NCBI GenBank assembly: GCA_001899445.1 | Contig: MPOA01000001.1 | Coordinates: 212,564-276,563 of the forward strand | Direction: 5' to 3' | Source of the DNA: Candidatus Desulfopertinax cowenii | GTDB taxonomy: Bacteria > Bacillota > Desulfotomaculia > Desulfotomaculales > Desulforudaceae | Length of the DNA stretch: 64,000 nucleotides | Shown: positions 18,283-25,845 of the stretch, in pieces | How the letters are laid out: every line of letters starts with the position of its first letter | Numbering within the stretch: position 1 is the first letter of the stretch | The notes under the pieces: model-generated | Seen by the model: the letters and a program-made list of their open reading frames with translations, nothing else | The model's database searches: none | What the model was told of the DNA's origin: nothing | Program-made: the position numbers and the translations under genes

Positions 18283-18774
18283 CTAACGTCCCTGTCCTTG
18301 ACAAAGCTTTTCCAGCGCCTTGATCTGCTCCCGCTTACCGACTACCATCAACACGTCTCCCGGCCGCAACAACTCGTTCACGTCTGGGCTGCCGATCATT
18401 TCCTCCCCCCGCTGAATGCCGATAACAGTCGCCCCGGTGACGGTTCTGATCCGCATGTCCTTGATTTTCCGGTTCGCCAACTCGGACCCCGGAGCTACCC
18501 GGATCCACTCAATGAGGATGCTTTTGAGCAGAGTCTCCACCCGTTCGTCGCTTACCGGTTGGTAATCGGCACCCAAAAGAATCGCCCCGACCTTCCGTGC
18601 CTCCTCATCGTTGAGCTCGAGAGTCAAAAGCGGCTCGTCATCTTCCGTGTCGGCCATGAAATACATTTCACGACGCCCGGTGTGGTGGATCAAGATCACA
18701 CACAGCCGCCCGTCCGCCAAGTGGATCGTGTATTTCCGGCCCACCCCCGGCAAATCAGCGCATTTGATCTGCAA
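18283..18774 (-). CDS. KhtT-like TrkA-C domain regulatory subunit of the K+/H+ antiporter
   Basis: About 163 residues from a TTG start that has an AAGGGGGGA site seven bases upstream. The N-terminal KhtT-type domain has CADLPGVGRKYTIHLADG and VILIHHTGRREMY. The C-terminal RCK_C/TrkA-C domain (residues 85-160) has the pattern ELANRKIKDMRIRTVTGATVIGIQRG and ELLRPGDVLMVVGKREQI. In Bacillus such domains bind nucleotides such as c-di-AMP. It is three bases before the KefB-type gene. Confidence 0.88.
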   Translation of the reverse strand: MQIKCADLPGVGRKYTIHLADGRLCVILIHHTGRREMYFMADTEDDEPLLTLELNDEEARKVGAILLGADYQPVSDERVETLLKSILIEWIRVAPGSELANRKIKDMRIRTVTGATVIGIQRGEEMIGSPDVNELLRPGDVLMVVGKREQIKALEKLCQGQGR

Positions 18775-18957
18775 GACCGTTCCCCCCTTAATTGAGAACC
18801 TATTTGGCCATTCCCCACCCTTTTCCTGCCGTAGAACGTCAAAAGCGAACCCCATTATTCCGGCAATTTTTATGTTGTGGTATTGTATTGGTGTAAACAG
18901 TGTGGTTAAATATATTGAATCCAGAGTTTTATTCCAAGTTTACTGGGGGATTGCATA

Positions 18958-19737
18958 ATGAAGCTGGACGAAACTGTCATCTCCAGGGCAGTTATCGAGC
19001 GCTACACCACCAAACTACTGTCCTGCCTCGACGTGGACGTGGAAATCGTCGGCGGCGGACCGTCCGGTCTGACAGCCGCCTACTACCTCGCGCGGGCGGG
19101 GTTGAAGACCACCGTTTATGAGCGCAAGCTCAGCGTAGGCGGCGGCATGTGGGGCGGAGCCGCCATGATGAACGAAATCGTCTTCCAGGAACCGGCCCGG
19201 CCCATCTTCGAAGAATTCGGCGTTCGGATCAGCCGGTACGGCGACGATTACTACACCGCCTCGTCGGTGGAGTGCGTGGCCGCCCTCACCCTGCGGGCCT
19301 GCCAGGCGGGGGCGAACATCCTGAACCTCATTAGCGTCGAGGACGTGGTGCTACACAACAACCGGGTCTCGGGGCTGGTTCTCAACTGGAGCGCGGTTGA
19401 TATCGCCGGGCTGCACGTAGATCCCATTGCCACCAGGTCCCGGTTCGTGGTGGACGCCACCGGGCACGACGCGGCGGTGGTCAATGTGCTCACCCGAAAA
19501 GCCGGCGTTCAGATCCACAACGCGTCGGGCCAGGTGCAGGGTGAAAAGCCCATGTGGGCCGAAATCGGCGAAATGCAGATCGTGGACAACACCACCGAGG
19601 TATACCCCGGGCTTTACGTGACCGGGATGGCCGCCAACGCCGTTCACGGCGGCTACCGCATGGGGGCCATCTTCGGAGGCATGGTGCTCTCCGGGCGGCA
19701 GGTTGCGCAGATGATTATCGACCGACTGAAGGAATAA
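18958..19737 (+). CDS. thi4: Thi4 family thiazole synthase, sulfide-dependent (His) type
   Basis: Makes the adenosine diphospho-thiazole precursor of thiamin from NAD, glycine and a sulfur source. A 259-residue flavin-type Rossmann protein: the dinucleotide motif VGGGPSGLTAAYYLARAG is at 31-48, then ERKLSVGGGMWGGAAMMNE, NWSAVDIAGLHVDPIATRS and a late GMAANAVHGGYRMGAIFGG. In yeast Thi4 the sulfur comes from a suicide cysteine; in the Methanocaldococcus enzyme a histidine occupies that site and free sulfide is used. Here His153 is at that position, so the enzyme should be catalytic with sulfide or iron-sulfide, fitting an anaerobe. A GGGGG site precedes the ATG. No TPP riboswitch is seen upstream. 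Confidence 0.92.
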   Translation: MKLDETVISRAVIERYTTKLLSCLDVDVEIVGGGPSGLTAAYYLARAGLKTTVYERKLSVGGGMWGGAAMMNEIVFQEPARPIFEEFGVRISRYGDDYYTASSVECVAALTLRACQAGANILNLISVEDVVLHNNRVSGLVLNWSAVDIAGLHVDPIATRSRFVVDATGHDAAVVNVLTRKAGVQIHNASGQVQGEKPMWAEIGEMQIVDNTTEVYPGLYVTGMAANAVHGGYRMGAIFGGMVLSGRQVAQMIIDRLKE

Positions 19738-19775
19738 CCTGAGCACGCCCGCCGTCTGGCGGCCGCCTGGAGCCG

Positions 19776-19804
19776 TTGACAACCACATGTACCTGTGCTA
19801 TCAT
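19776..19804 (+). promoter_or_regulatory. Sigma-A promoter of the tRNA-Leu gene
   Basis: TTGACA (19776-19781), a 17-base spacer and TATCAT (19799-19804). This near-consensus promoter is 24 bases upstream of the mature tRNA 5' end. Confidence 0.85.
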
Positions 19805-19828
19805 ACTTTACGTGGCAAATCACACTGT

Positions 19829-19915
19829 GCGGCAGTGGCGGAAAGGCAGACGCGCTAGATTCAGGATCTAGTGGGGTAACACCCCGTGGAGGTTCAAATC
19901 CTCTCTGCCGCACCA
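19829..19915 (+). tRNA. tRNA-Leu (anticodon CAG)
   Basis: Class II tRNA of 87 bases with encoded CCA. The acceptor stem GCGGCAG (19829-19835) pairs with CTGCCGC (19905-19911), with discriminator A at 19912. The anticodon stem CTAGA/TCTAG encloses the loop TTCAGGA, so the anticodon is CAG (19862-19864), reading CUG leucine codons. The variable arm is GTGGGGTAACACCCCG-like, as expected for tRNA-Leu, and the T-loop GTTCAAATC is normal. Confidence 0.97.
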
Positions 19916-19930
19916 CCAGCGCAATCAAAG

Positions 19931-19956
19931 GCTGCCCCGAGACGGGCAGTCTTTAT
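19931..19956 (+). terminator. Terminator after tRNA-Leu
   Basis: CTGCCC (19932-19937) and GGGCAG (19944-19949) enclose a six-base loop, followed by TCTTTATG. It is a modest hairpin with a short U-rich tail, 16 bases after the tRNA end. Confidence 0.6.
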
Positions 19957-20033
19957 GTATTTCTTGCGTTTTTGTTGTTACTTCGTAATTCATCCCTATC
20001 CCGGAAATAATAAGTCCGGGAGGTGAATCTGTA

Positions 20034-20546
20034 TTGGCACAAGACAATGACTCTCTTCTCGCCAGGCAGGTCCGGAAACTGCTGGATAATGACCCGCGCT
20101 TTGCCGCCTACGATTTGACGGCCGAGGTGCGTAACGGCGAAGTTATCGTCACCGGCGTCGTGGACACGTTGTCCGAAAAGAATGACCTGGTCCGCTCTTT
20201 AAAGGATTTGCCCGGGATCCGGGCGGTGGAAAACGCCGTCAGTACCAGCACCGACGGCCAGATCACGGACCCGGAGGTCTTGGAAGAGGTAATGGATGAG
20301 TTCGCCCAGACCCCCGGCCTGGATGTCAGTCGGGTCGGAGCCAAGGTTGACGGGGGTGTCGTCCGTCTAGTCGGACGAACTGAGAACCCGGACGAGATTG
20401 AAGCGGCGCGCCGCGCGGCGGCCAAAGCCCGGGGGGTTCGCGAGGTGATCAGCGAGGTAAAAGTAACCGAGCCCGGCGCTGATGTGACGCTTGAACAAAT
20501 CTTTCATTCCCAGGTCCGTAACGATCAAGACGGTCCCGCACGTTAA
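20034..20546 (+). CDS. Protein with two BON domains
   Basis: A 170-residue protein with two BON-domain-like units (about residues 6-75 and 83-150), each with the alpha-beta pattern ending in V...V.V. There is no signal peptide or membrane segment, whereas most BON proteins are periplasmic, so the location is uncertain. Start is a TTG at 20034 with GGGAGGTGA seven bases upstream. BON domains are thought to bind phospholipids or other ligands; the function here is unknown. It stands between the tRNA and the agr locus, with its own terminator. Confidence 0.75.
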   Translation: MAQDNDSLLARQVRKLLDNDPRFAAYDLTAEVRNGEVIVTGVVDTLSEKNDLVRSLKDLPGIRAVENAVSTSTDGQITDPEVLEEVMDEFAQTPGLDVSRVGAKVDGGVVRLVGRTENPDEIEAARRAAAKARGVREVISEVKVTEPGADVTLEQIFHSQVRNDQDGPAR

Positions 20547-20570
20547 GAAATACGGGCAATAGGAGCTTGT

Positions 20571-20596
20571 GGGCAGGCAACAGGCCTGCCCTTTAT
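20571..20596 (+). terminator. Rho-independent terminator after the BON gene
   Basis: GGGCAGGC (20571-20578) and GCCTGCCC (20584-20591) form an eight-bp stem with a five-base loop, followed by TTTAT. It closes the BON gene unit before the agr locus. Confidence 0.75.
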
Positions 20597-20682
20597 GTGA
20601 TCCTATTTACTGGTTTAAATCCTACCTCTTTGCCGCTTACCCTTGGGTTGATGCGTAAACGGATCGTGAGCCACGTCTATGC

Positions 20683-20694
20683 CATTTCGAAATG
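20683..20694. other. 12-base perfect palindrome upstream of agrB
   Basis: CATTTCGAAATG lies about 115 bases before the agrB start, in the non-coding 20597-20807 stretch that also has A/T-rich runs. It could be an operator for a dimeric regulator, but a 12-base palindrome may also occur by chance and no second copy is seen nearby. Confidence 0.25.
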
Positions 20695-20807
20695 AGTGAA
20701 TATTTTTCGGTAGTTTATACCAATAAAAGCAGGTTTTTGTATCGTGCACGTCAAAATAAGTGTAAGTTAGTAATCACTTCTCCAAAACGGGAATACGGGT
20801 TTTAATA

Positions 20808-21389
20808 ATGAGTCGTCTCAGGGCTGTTGCCGTCAATCTGGCCCGAGAAAGCGGCCGGAGCGCCGACGTGATTGAATACGGCCTGAAGGTCGGGCTTTAC
20901 AACCTCGCCGGGATTATTGGCGTGATCGTAGTTGGCTATGCTCTCGGAGTTTTTTCCGCCGCCCTGACCGCCTACGTTGCCTCGGGAAGCTTGCGATTGG
21001 CCAGCGGCGGTGGACATGCCGCCACACCGCTACGCTGCATCGTGCTTACCAGCCTTCAGTTCGGTGCGATCGGCCTGGTAGCCCACTACGGCGGTCCACT
21101 TTGCGCAGGACTTCCGCTGGTGATTGGGTCGGCAATCGTTTTGGCCTGGGTTCTCTATGCAATACTCAGGTTTGCGCCCCGGGACGTGCCCAATAAGCCG
21201 ATCAACAAGGAACGAGGCCGCAGGCTCAAAAAGTGGGCCGTGATTATCTGGTGTGTCTGGACGGTACTGATAGTATGGGCGCTGGCAGGTGTTTCCGCTG
21301 GTTTAATCCTTTCGGCGCTTCTGGGCTTGGGCTTTCAAGGCCTGTCCCTGGTACCCAAGAGCCGCAAAAACCAAGGTGTAAGGAGGTGA
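20808..21389 (+). CDS. agrB: AgrB-like membrane protease/processing protein
   Basis: Accessory gene regulator B: a membrane cysteine peptidase that trims and cyclises the AgrD pre-peptide. The active-site signature LRLASGGGHAATPLRCIVL holds His70 and Cys77, the same seven-residue spacing as His77/Cys84 in Staphylococcus AgrB. Four to five hydrophobic segments surround it, and the length of 193 residues is normal. Directly downstream (6 bases between the stop and the GTG, or 3 more to the ATG) is an AgrD-like peptide gene, preceded by an AGGAGG site. No agrA gene is in the window. Confidence 0.93.
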   Translation: MSRLRAVAVNLARESGRSADVIEYGLKVGLYNLAGIIGVIVVGYALGVFSAALTAYVASGSLRLASGGGHAATPLRCIVLTSLQFGAIGLVAHYGGPLCAGLPLVIGSAIVLAWVLYAILRFAPRDVPNKPINKERGRRLKKWAVIIWCVWTVLIVWALAGVSAGLILSALLGLGFQGLSLVPKSRKNQGVRR

Positions 21390-21395
21390 ACTGTG

Positions 21396-21515
21396 ATGAA
21401 GAAAGGACTTTACATCGCCATGGCTACACTGATTACCTGGGTGGCTACAATCAACGTCGCTTTTGCATGTTTTTGGACTTGGTACGAACCAGAGGTTCCA
21501 GATGAACTGCGATGA
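21396..21515 (+). CDS. agrD: AgrD-like cyclic lactone autoinducer peptide precursor
   Basis: A 39-residue peptide, too short for ordinary gene finders. It has a basic, amphipathic N-terminal leader (MKKGLYIAMATLITWV), then ACFWTWYEPEVPDELR at the C terminus. By alignment with Staphylococcus AgrD (Cys-x4 ring, then DEVEVPKEL), the predicted signal ring is Cys25 to Trp29 (C-F-W-T-W), a five-residue thiolactone, with AgrB cutting before the YEPEVPDEL tail. An AGGAGG site lies nine bases before the ATG; the in-frame GTG at 21393 is an alternative. Its stop overlaps the next start (ATGA at 21512-21515). Confidence 0.9.
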   Translation: MKKGLYIAMATLITWVATINVAFACFWTWYEPEVPDELR

Positions 21516-21940
21516 TCGGCCTGTTCGTCTACGGTTGGTTCGAGAGCTTAGCCTTGGTTCTACTATGTCTGGCCTTACTCGGAGCAGCCTGGAAAGGGTT
21601 TAGGGTGATCCTAGCCTGTACCGCACTGTTTGTCAGTGTAGCTGCTTTACGTACTCTGCCCTTGGCGATGGGAATTCACACCATAATGGCCATCATCATT
21701 CTGGCGCTGGTCGTGGCATGGTTATTCGCCCAGCCTTTAGGAAGATGCCTCGTTGCCGCTAGTGTCTCCATGCTGCTCTTAGTCCTGTTGGAGATTCCAA
21801 TACGGCTCGTTCTCATCAGCATTATTGGAGAGAATGTCGCTCCGATTCTATGGTTGCTGACTGCACTACCACTGGTTGTACTCTTGATCGTCGCGGCTCT
21901 GCTGATACGTTCAAGAAACTTTGTGCTTTTCCGTCATTAG
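21512..21940 (+). CDS. Integral membrane protein of the agr locus, unknown function
   Basis: A 142-residue, very hydrophobic protein with about five transmembrane segments. It starts at the ATG of the ATGA overlap with agrD, so translation is coupled to the pre-peptide. No domain is recognised. It may be an integral partner of AgrB or of the histidine kinase that follows, for example a separate sensor module. The tight coupling supports a real gene, although composition alone would not identify it. Confidence 0.6.
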   Translation: MIGLFVYGWFESLALVLLCLALLGAAWKGFRVILACTALFVSVAALRTLPLAMGIHTIMAIIILALVVAWLFAQPLGRCLVAASVSMLLLVLLEIPIRLVLISIIGENVAPILWLLTALPLVVLLIVAALLIRSRNFVLFRH

Positions 21941-21959
21941 CGTTTGCTTAAAAACCTGA

Positions 21960-21983
21960 CCGGGGCACGCATGCGTGCCCCGG
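21960..21983. other. 24-base perfect palindrome between the agr genes and the kinase
   Basis: The self-complementary sequence CCGGGGCACGCA followed by its reverse complement TGCGTGCCCCGG spans 21960-21983. It could form a strong 12-bp stem without a loop base or a stable hairpin with a tight loop, but lacks a T-run, so it is not a classic terminator. It sits 25 bases before the kinase GTG start at 22008. Confidence 0.5.
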
Positions 21984-22007
21984 TTCACTAGTGTGGGGGA
22001 TATCTTC

Positions 22008-23678
22008 GTGAAGTTTGGGCTAAGCGACATCCTGGAAAAGTATGTAACCGAGACTACCGAGTTATCGTGGACCGCCCATTGTCTGCTGCTTCTGGCGTGT
22101 TTTCTGCCCCTGTTCACTTCGTTTACAGATAAGGTAGCAATCGTGCATCCTCCTGAATTCGGCGAGAAAATAGCGTTCGCCGTGTACACGGCGGGATGGG
22201 CGGTTCCGCTGTTGGGCATTCTGGTCTTTCTTGTATTGAGTCGCACCCGTCTCTTAGCGGGCACTTTTACCACCTTGGAACATACGATCCTGCTCGGTGT
22301 AATCAGCGTGTGCGTTTTGGCCTTAATAATAAGGGACGGTGAGCTGCTGCTGGCCCTGGTCCCCGTATTTCTAATCGCCTTGGATTACGGCAAGAAGGCG
22401 GGAATTGCGGCGGCGGTCCTGTTATGCCTGCTGATGGCGGTACAGGTACAACTCTCCAGTAGTCTGGAGTATTCCGAGATGTTCTTCGCCTCCGTGATCA
22501 TCTTGATGACCTTGGCCTACCTGATCGGCGGTATGTCGGAAATGAACAAAAACCTAATCAGAGAGCTTGACCGGGAGCGGGTGGCCCTGAAAAACCTCGT
22601 CGACGGGCTCCCCCTGGGCATCTGCGTGATCAATAGTAAGGGCGAAATCAATTATCGCAACCCACTGATTGGGGAGACTGAAGCCAGGCTCTGTGCAACG
22701 CTGATGAATCCACAACGGGAGGAATGCCATAACCTGCCTCAAGTAGGTACAGGGTTCACCGGCGTGAACGTGGAGTTTGAGGATCAACACTATCGTATCG
22801 GCCAAAGTACCTGTTCTTTGGGAAGCGGGGAAGAGACAATTCTGATGGTCGAGAACGTTTCCGAAACTCGTAGACTAGAGGAAGAAATACGCCGGGCTTC
22901 CTACCTGGCGTCCATCGGCGAAATGGCAGCGGGCGTCGCCCACGAGATACGTAACCCCCTCGCCGTGATCAGAGGATACGTTCAGTTAATCGCCGAAAAG
23001 AACGGGGAAAGGCGGTTGGAAGAAGTAAAGCCCCGCCTCCGGACCGTGCTGGACGAAATCGACCACCTGAGCGTGGTTATCCAGGAGTTTCTTGATCTGG
23101 CCAAGCCTCGGGAAATCACTAGGGTTCCGCTAAACCTGAACCGGGTGGTGGACAATATCCATCAGTTCCTCGAAAACGAGGCCCGGCGCCAGGAAATCAA
23201 TCTCACGGTTAAACTCGATCCCGCCCTGCCGGAAATAACAGGGGACCCGGCAGGCCTGAAGCAGGTGATCTTCAACCTGGTCAGTAACGCTTTTCAGGCC
23301 GCGGGACCGGGTGGCAAGGTCCGGCTGTGGACCCGCCACGCGGACAAATGGGTCTACCTGGTTGTCGGCGACAATGGTCCCGGCGTTCCGGAGCACCTGC
23401 GGGAAAAAATCTTTGCCCCCTTCTTCTCAACCAAGAACACGGGTACGGGAATCGGCCTGGCTATTTCCCGGCGGATCATCCTGGACCACGGGGGCACCAT
23501 CACTTGTCGTTCAAAATCGGGGAACACCCAATTTCTAGTGCAACTCCCGCTAAGCTTCGGGAAATTGAATCCGGCCCACGGCAGGAACGCAGCATTGACA
23601 TTGAATGACAACGACAACCCCTTGTTCGGAAATGTTAACCCGGCTATAATGGGTTCCAAAGCTGGTTTTCCGGACTGA
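22008..23678 (+). CDS. Membrane sensor histidine kinase of the agr locus
   Basis: About 556 residues from the GTG at 22008, preceded by a GGGGGAT site; the frame is open to 21975 but that start lies within the palindrome. Residues 20-190 hold about five or six transmembrane helices, then a short PAS-like domain (NLVDGLPLGICVINSKGEINYRN), a HisKA with VAHEIRNPLAVIRG (His312), and an intact HATPase with N-box VSNAFQAA, G1 DNGPGVPE and G2 GTGIGLAIS. It is not of the AgrC type by HATPase (AgrC is HPK10), but the membrane sensor and position suggest it reads the peptide. No response regulator follows, which suggests a phosphorelay partner elsewhere, for example Spo0F. Confidence 0.88.
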   Translation: MKFGLSDILEKYVTETTELSWTAHCLLLLACFLPLFTSFTDKVAIVHPPEFGEKIAFAVYTAGWAVPLLGILVFLVLSRTRLLAGTFTTLEHTILLGVISVCVLALIIRDGELLLALVPVFLIALDYGKKAGIAAAVLLCLLMAVQVQLSSSLEYSEMFFASVIILMTLAYLIGGMSEMNKNLIRELDRERVALKNLVDGLPLGICVINSKGEINYRNPLIGETEARLCATLMNPQREECHNLPQVGTGFTGVNVEFEDQHYRIGQSTCSLGSGEETILMVENVSETRRLEEEIRRASYLASIGEMAAGVAHEIRNPLAVIRGYVQLIAEKNGERRLEEVKPRLRTVLDEIDHLSVVIQEFLDLAKPREITRVPLNLNRVVDNIHQFLENEARRQEINLTVKLDPALPEITGDPAGLKQVIFNLVSNAFQAAGPGGKVRLWTRHADKWVYLVVGDNGPGVPEHLREKIFAPFFSTKNTGTGIGLAISRRIILDHGGTITCRSKSGNTQFLVQLPLSFGKLNPAHGRNAALTLNDNDNPLFGNVNPAIMGSKAGFPD

Positions 23679-23695
23679 GGAGTTGATTTCGCGGC

Positions 23696-23860
23696 GTGGA
23701 ACTTATTTTTCTACTGGCGATTCTGACCCTGGCCATTCACCAATTCTGGATCGGCCACAAGAAAGATAATGCTGGCAACGTCAAGGCCGGGCGGGTACAC
23801 ATGTTTGTGTCCATCGGCCTGATCATCATCGGCCTTTGGATGTTGAACGCTTTGGATTAA
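23696..23860 (+). CDS. Small two-helix membrane protein (54 residues)
   Basis: Short open frame from GTG at 23696 to TAA at 23860. The translation has two hydrophobic helices (MELIFLLAILTLAIHQFWIG and MFVSIGLIIIGLWML) joined by HKKDNAGNVKAGR. An in-frame TGA just upstream makes the GTG the only reasonable start, and a GAGGAG lies about 13 bases upstream. It follows the kinase stop by 17 bases. The clean layout suggests a real small protein of unknown function. Confidence 0.55.
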   Translation: MELIFLLAILTLAIHQFWIGHKKDNAGNVKAGRVHMFVSIGLIIIGLWMLNALD

Positions 23861-24012
23861 TTTCCTGTCGATCCCCAAGATTCCCCCTTACGTCTTTCCA
23901 CGCCCGGATCGAACGGTCCCGCGGGGTTCCGGCATGCTTTTCAACCCACCGTCAACCTGGCCCAATAGTTCCAAATCCTGGATAGTTATTCCGGGGAAAC
24001 GGGGTTACGGAA

Positions 24013-24252
24013 ATGCCAACGGAAGTGTCGGCGATACTGCTCGGTTTGTTCTTTATCCTGCTCGGTGTGCTCCAAATCCGGCACCCGGCCCGGATCATCG
24101 AGTCGCGGCGGGGACTTTGGAAACGCCAGCGCGCAGAATTTGTCTCCCCCGAACGGTTCGGCTGCTTCAATCTGTCGATCAGTCTGCTGATGTTGGTCAC
24201 TGGTGTTCTTCTAGTCTGGTGGGGTTTGACCAGCGGTCGGGCTCAGGCGTGA
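24013..24252 (+). CDS. Small membrane protein of unknown function
   Basis: A 79-residue protein with an N-terminal helix (LLGLFFILLGVLQI), a basic middle (RIIESRRGLWKRQRAEF) and a second helix (LSISLLMLVTGVLLVWW). The ATG is preceded by GGGGTTACGGA. No family is recognised. It is convergent with and overlaps by ten bases the DUF5677 gene on the other strand, so only one may be highly expressed at a time. Confidence 0.5.
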   Translation: MPTEVSAILLGLFFILLGVLQIRHPARIIESRRGLWKRQRAEFVSPERFGCFNLSISLLMLVTGVLLVWWGLTSGRAQA

Positions 24253-24980
24253 TGGGACAGGCCGGCGAGTCCCTGCCGGGTGCGTTCCAGGGTATCGCTG
24301 AAGGGCAGCTGAAAGTGGCGGTTTACCTCGTTCATGATCAGGCGAAAGCACTCGATGGCCAGGATCACCGATTGGGTAGCATAATCAAGTCCGGTTTCGC
24401 TGGAAACGCCGATAGTACGATTATCCCTGGTCACCAGGAAGTGGGACACTCCCGCCACGTTACCGTGCGCGATATCGCTGGTGATTTTGTAAAGGGTTTC
24501 ATGCAACCCGTCCAGGTTCAACCTGCGCGCCATCTGCGCAATAGACTCTCCACTCCAGGTATCGCCTTTGGGATAGTTGTGCTTAACCCGCTCGTACTCG
24601 CGGATCAGGTTGTGCACCGTTTCAGCACCTTCCAACTTTAGTGACTCAGGGTGGTTTTCTTCCAGATATTGCAGATATTTGAAGTTCCGAAAATGGGCGT
24701 ATTCCAGGAAAAGCTGGGACAGCCGGTCGGGATCGGTGCTAATGTACAAGAGGTTCACCGTGTCCTCGTACAGCGTCCGCACCAGGATCAGGGCATCCTC
24801 GCCGAACCCCCGGTCGGCCAGCACCTTGACCGCCCGGAAAGTGCGCCAGGCGCGCGTAAAAAATAGCTGCAGCACCCGGTCGTAGCCGGGAGCATCCTCG
24901 ATCAGGGTCCGGCTGAGGTTTTCAGCGGCCTGATCCAGTTCCTGGTATAGTTTCTTCGTCCGTTTCTTTATTTCGTGCAT
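24243..24980 (-). CDS. DUF5677-like protein
   Basis: A 245-residue, mostly helical soluble protein of the DUF5677 type, with ALILVRTLYEDTVNLLYI and FRLIMNEVNRHFQLPF helices. Members have been placed near HEPN/defence-like proteins, but no RxxxxH catalytic motif of HEPN RNases is clear here. It begins with an ATG at 24980, six bases inside the divergent DUF554 open frame. Function unknown. Confidence 0.65.
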   Translation of the reverse strand: MHEIKKRTKKLYQELDQAAENLSRTLIEDAPGYDRVLQLFFTRAWRTFRAVKVLADRGFGEDALILVRTLYEDTVNLLYISTDPDRLSQLFLEYAHFRNFKYLQYLEENHPESLKLEGAETVHNLIREYERVKHNYPKGDTWSGESIAQMARRLNLDGLHETLYKITSDIAHGNVAGVSHFLVTRDNRTIGVSSETGLDYATQSVILAIECFRLIMNEVNRHFQLPFSDTLERTRQGLAGLSHHA

Positions 24981-25124
24981 TCTCCAGAGCCTCCCACGAA
25001 CATATTCTGTCCACTATCACTTGCTACAATCGAGAAATCGGTATTCGGAAAGAAAATCACAGAGGATTTGCCCATCGAATGGCAAATACATTTGTATGAT
25101 CACGCCAAGGGAGGAAAACGAAAC

Positions 25125-25814
25125 TTGATCGGCACCATCGTCAATGCCGCCGCCATTTGCGCTGGTGCCCTAATCGGCGTGGCCCTGAAGAAAGGGATTC
25201 CCGACCAGGTTAAAAGCACGGTTATGCAAGGGCTGGGACTGGCCGTGGTCCTCGTGGGGTTTCAGATGGCCTTTCAAACCCGAAACCCCATGATCGTTAT
25301 CGCCAGTATGGTTCTGGGCGGCCTGCTGGGGGAAATTCTGAAATTGGAAGACCGGATAAATCGCCTAGGCCAACGCCTCGAGAAGCGGGTCGGCAGTCAA
25401 AACGGTGGTGAAGTCGGCCGGGCCTTCGTCACGACTAGCATCCTGTTCTGCGTGGGGGCAATGGCGGTAACGGGTGCCATCGAAGACGGCCTAGTCGGGC
25501 AGCCGAACACCCTGTTCGCCAAGTCTATGCTAGACGGGATCTCGTCCATCATTTTTGCGTCCACCATGGGCATCGGCGTGATTTTCTCCGCCGTGCCAGT
25601 GTTCATCTACCAGGGCAGCATCACCCTGGGTGCCGCTTGGGCAACAGCCTTCATCAGTCCCTGGGCAATCGCCGAACTTACGGCCACCGGTGGCTTGGTG
25701 ATCCTGGGGATCGGCCTGAACATCCTGGATCTCACCAAGATCAGGGTAGCCAACCTGCTTCCGGCCATCTTTATCGCGGCCGGAATCGTATCGATCCTGG
25801 AAGCTTTCTGGTAA
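25125..25814 (+). CDS. DUF554 family membrane protein
   Basis: A 229-residue multi-helix membrane protein of the DUF554 (YdfK/YqgA) family. The start is the TTG at 25125 with GGGAGG about 11 bases upstream, giving MIGTIVNAAAICAGALIGV, the conserved family N terminus. A conserved central ITVGAL-like loop appears as TSILFCVGAMAVTGAIEDG, then DGISSIIFASTMGIGV. About seven hydrophobic segments. Its biochemical role is not known. Confidence 0.85.
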   Translation: MIGTIVNAAAICAGALIGVALKKGIPDQVKSTVMQGLGLAVVLVGFQMAFQTRNPMIVIASMVLGGLLGEILKLEDRINRLGQRLEKRVGSQNGGEVGRAFVTTSILFCVGAMAVTGAIEDGLVGQPNTLFAKSMLDGISSIIFASTMGIGVIFSAVPVFIYQGSITLGAAWATAFISPWAIAELTATGGLVILGIGLNILDLTKIRVANLLPAIFIAAGIVSILEAFW

Positions 25815-25816
25815 GG

Positions 25817-25845
25817 GGAAAGCACCCTATCGAGGGGTGCTTTCC
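25817..25845. terminator. Bidirectional terminator between DUF554 and the SASP gene
   Basis: GGAAAGCACCC (25817-25827) and GGGTGCTTTCC (25835-25845) form an 11-bp stem with a seven-base loop. It serves as the end of both converging genes; it overlaps the last codons of the SASP gene on the minus strand. Confidence 0.7.

Noticed and set aside
18856-18957. TPP riboswitch before thi4
   Set aside because: The 100-base leader lacks the conserved CUGAGA and ACCUGA-type TPP motifs.
20808-23678. Complete agr quorum-sensing system
   Set aside because: AgrB and AgrD are clear, but the kinase is not AgrC-like and agrA is missing, so it is described as an agrBD locus with an orphan kinase.
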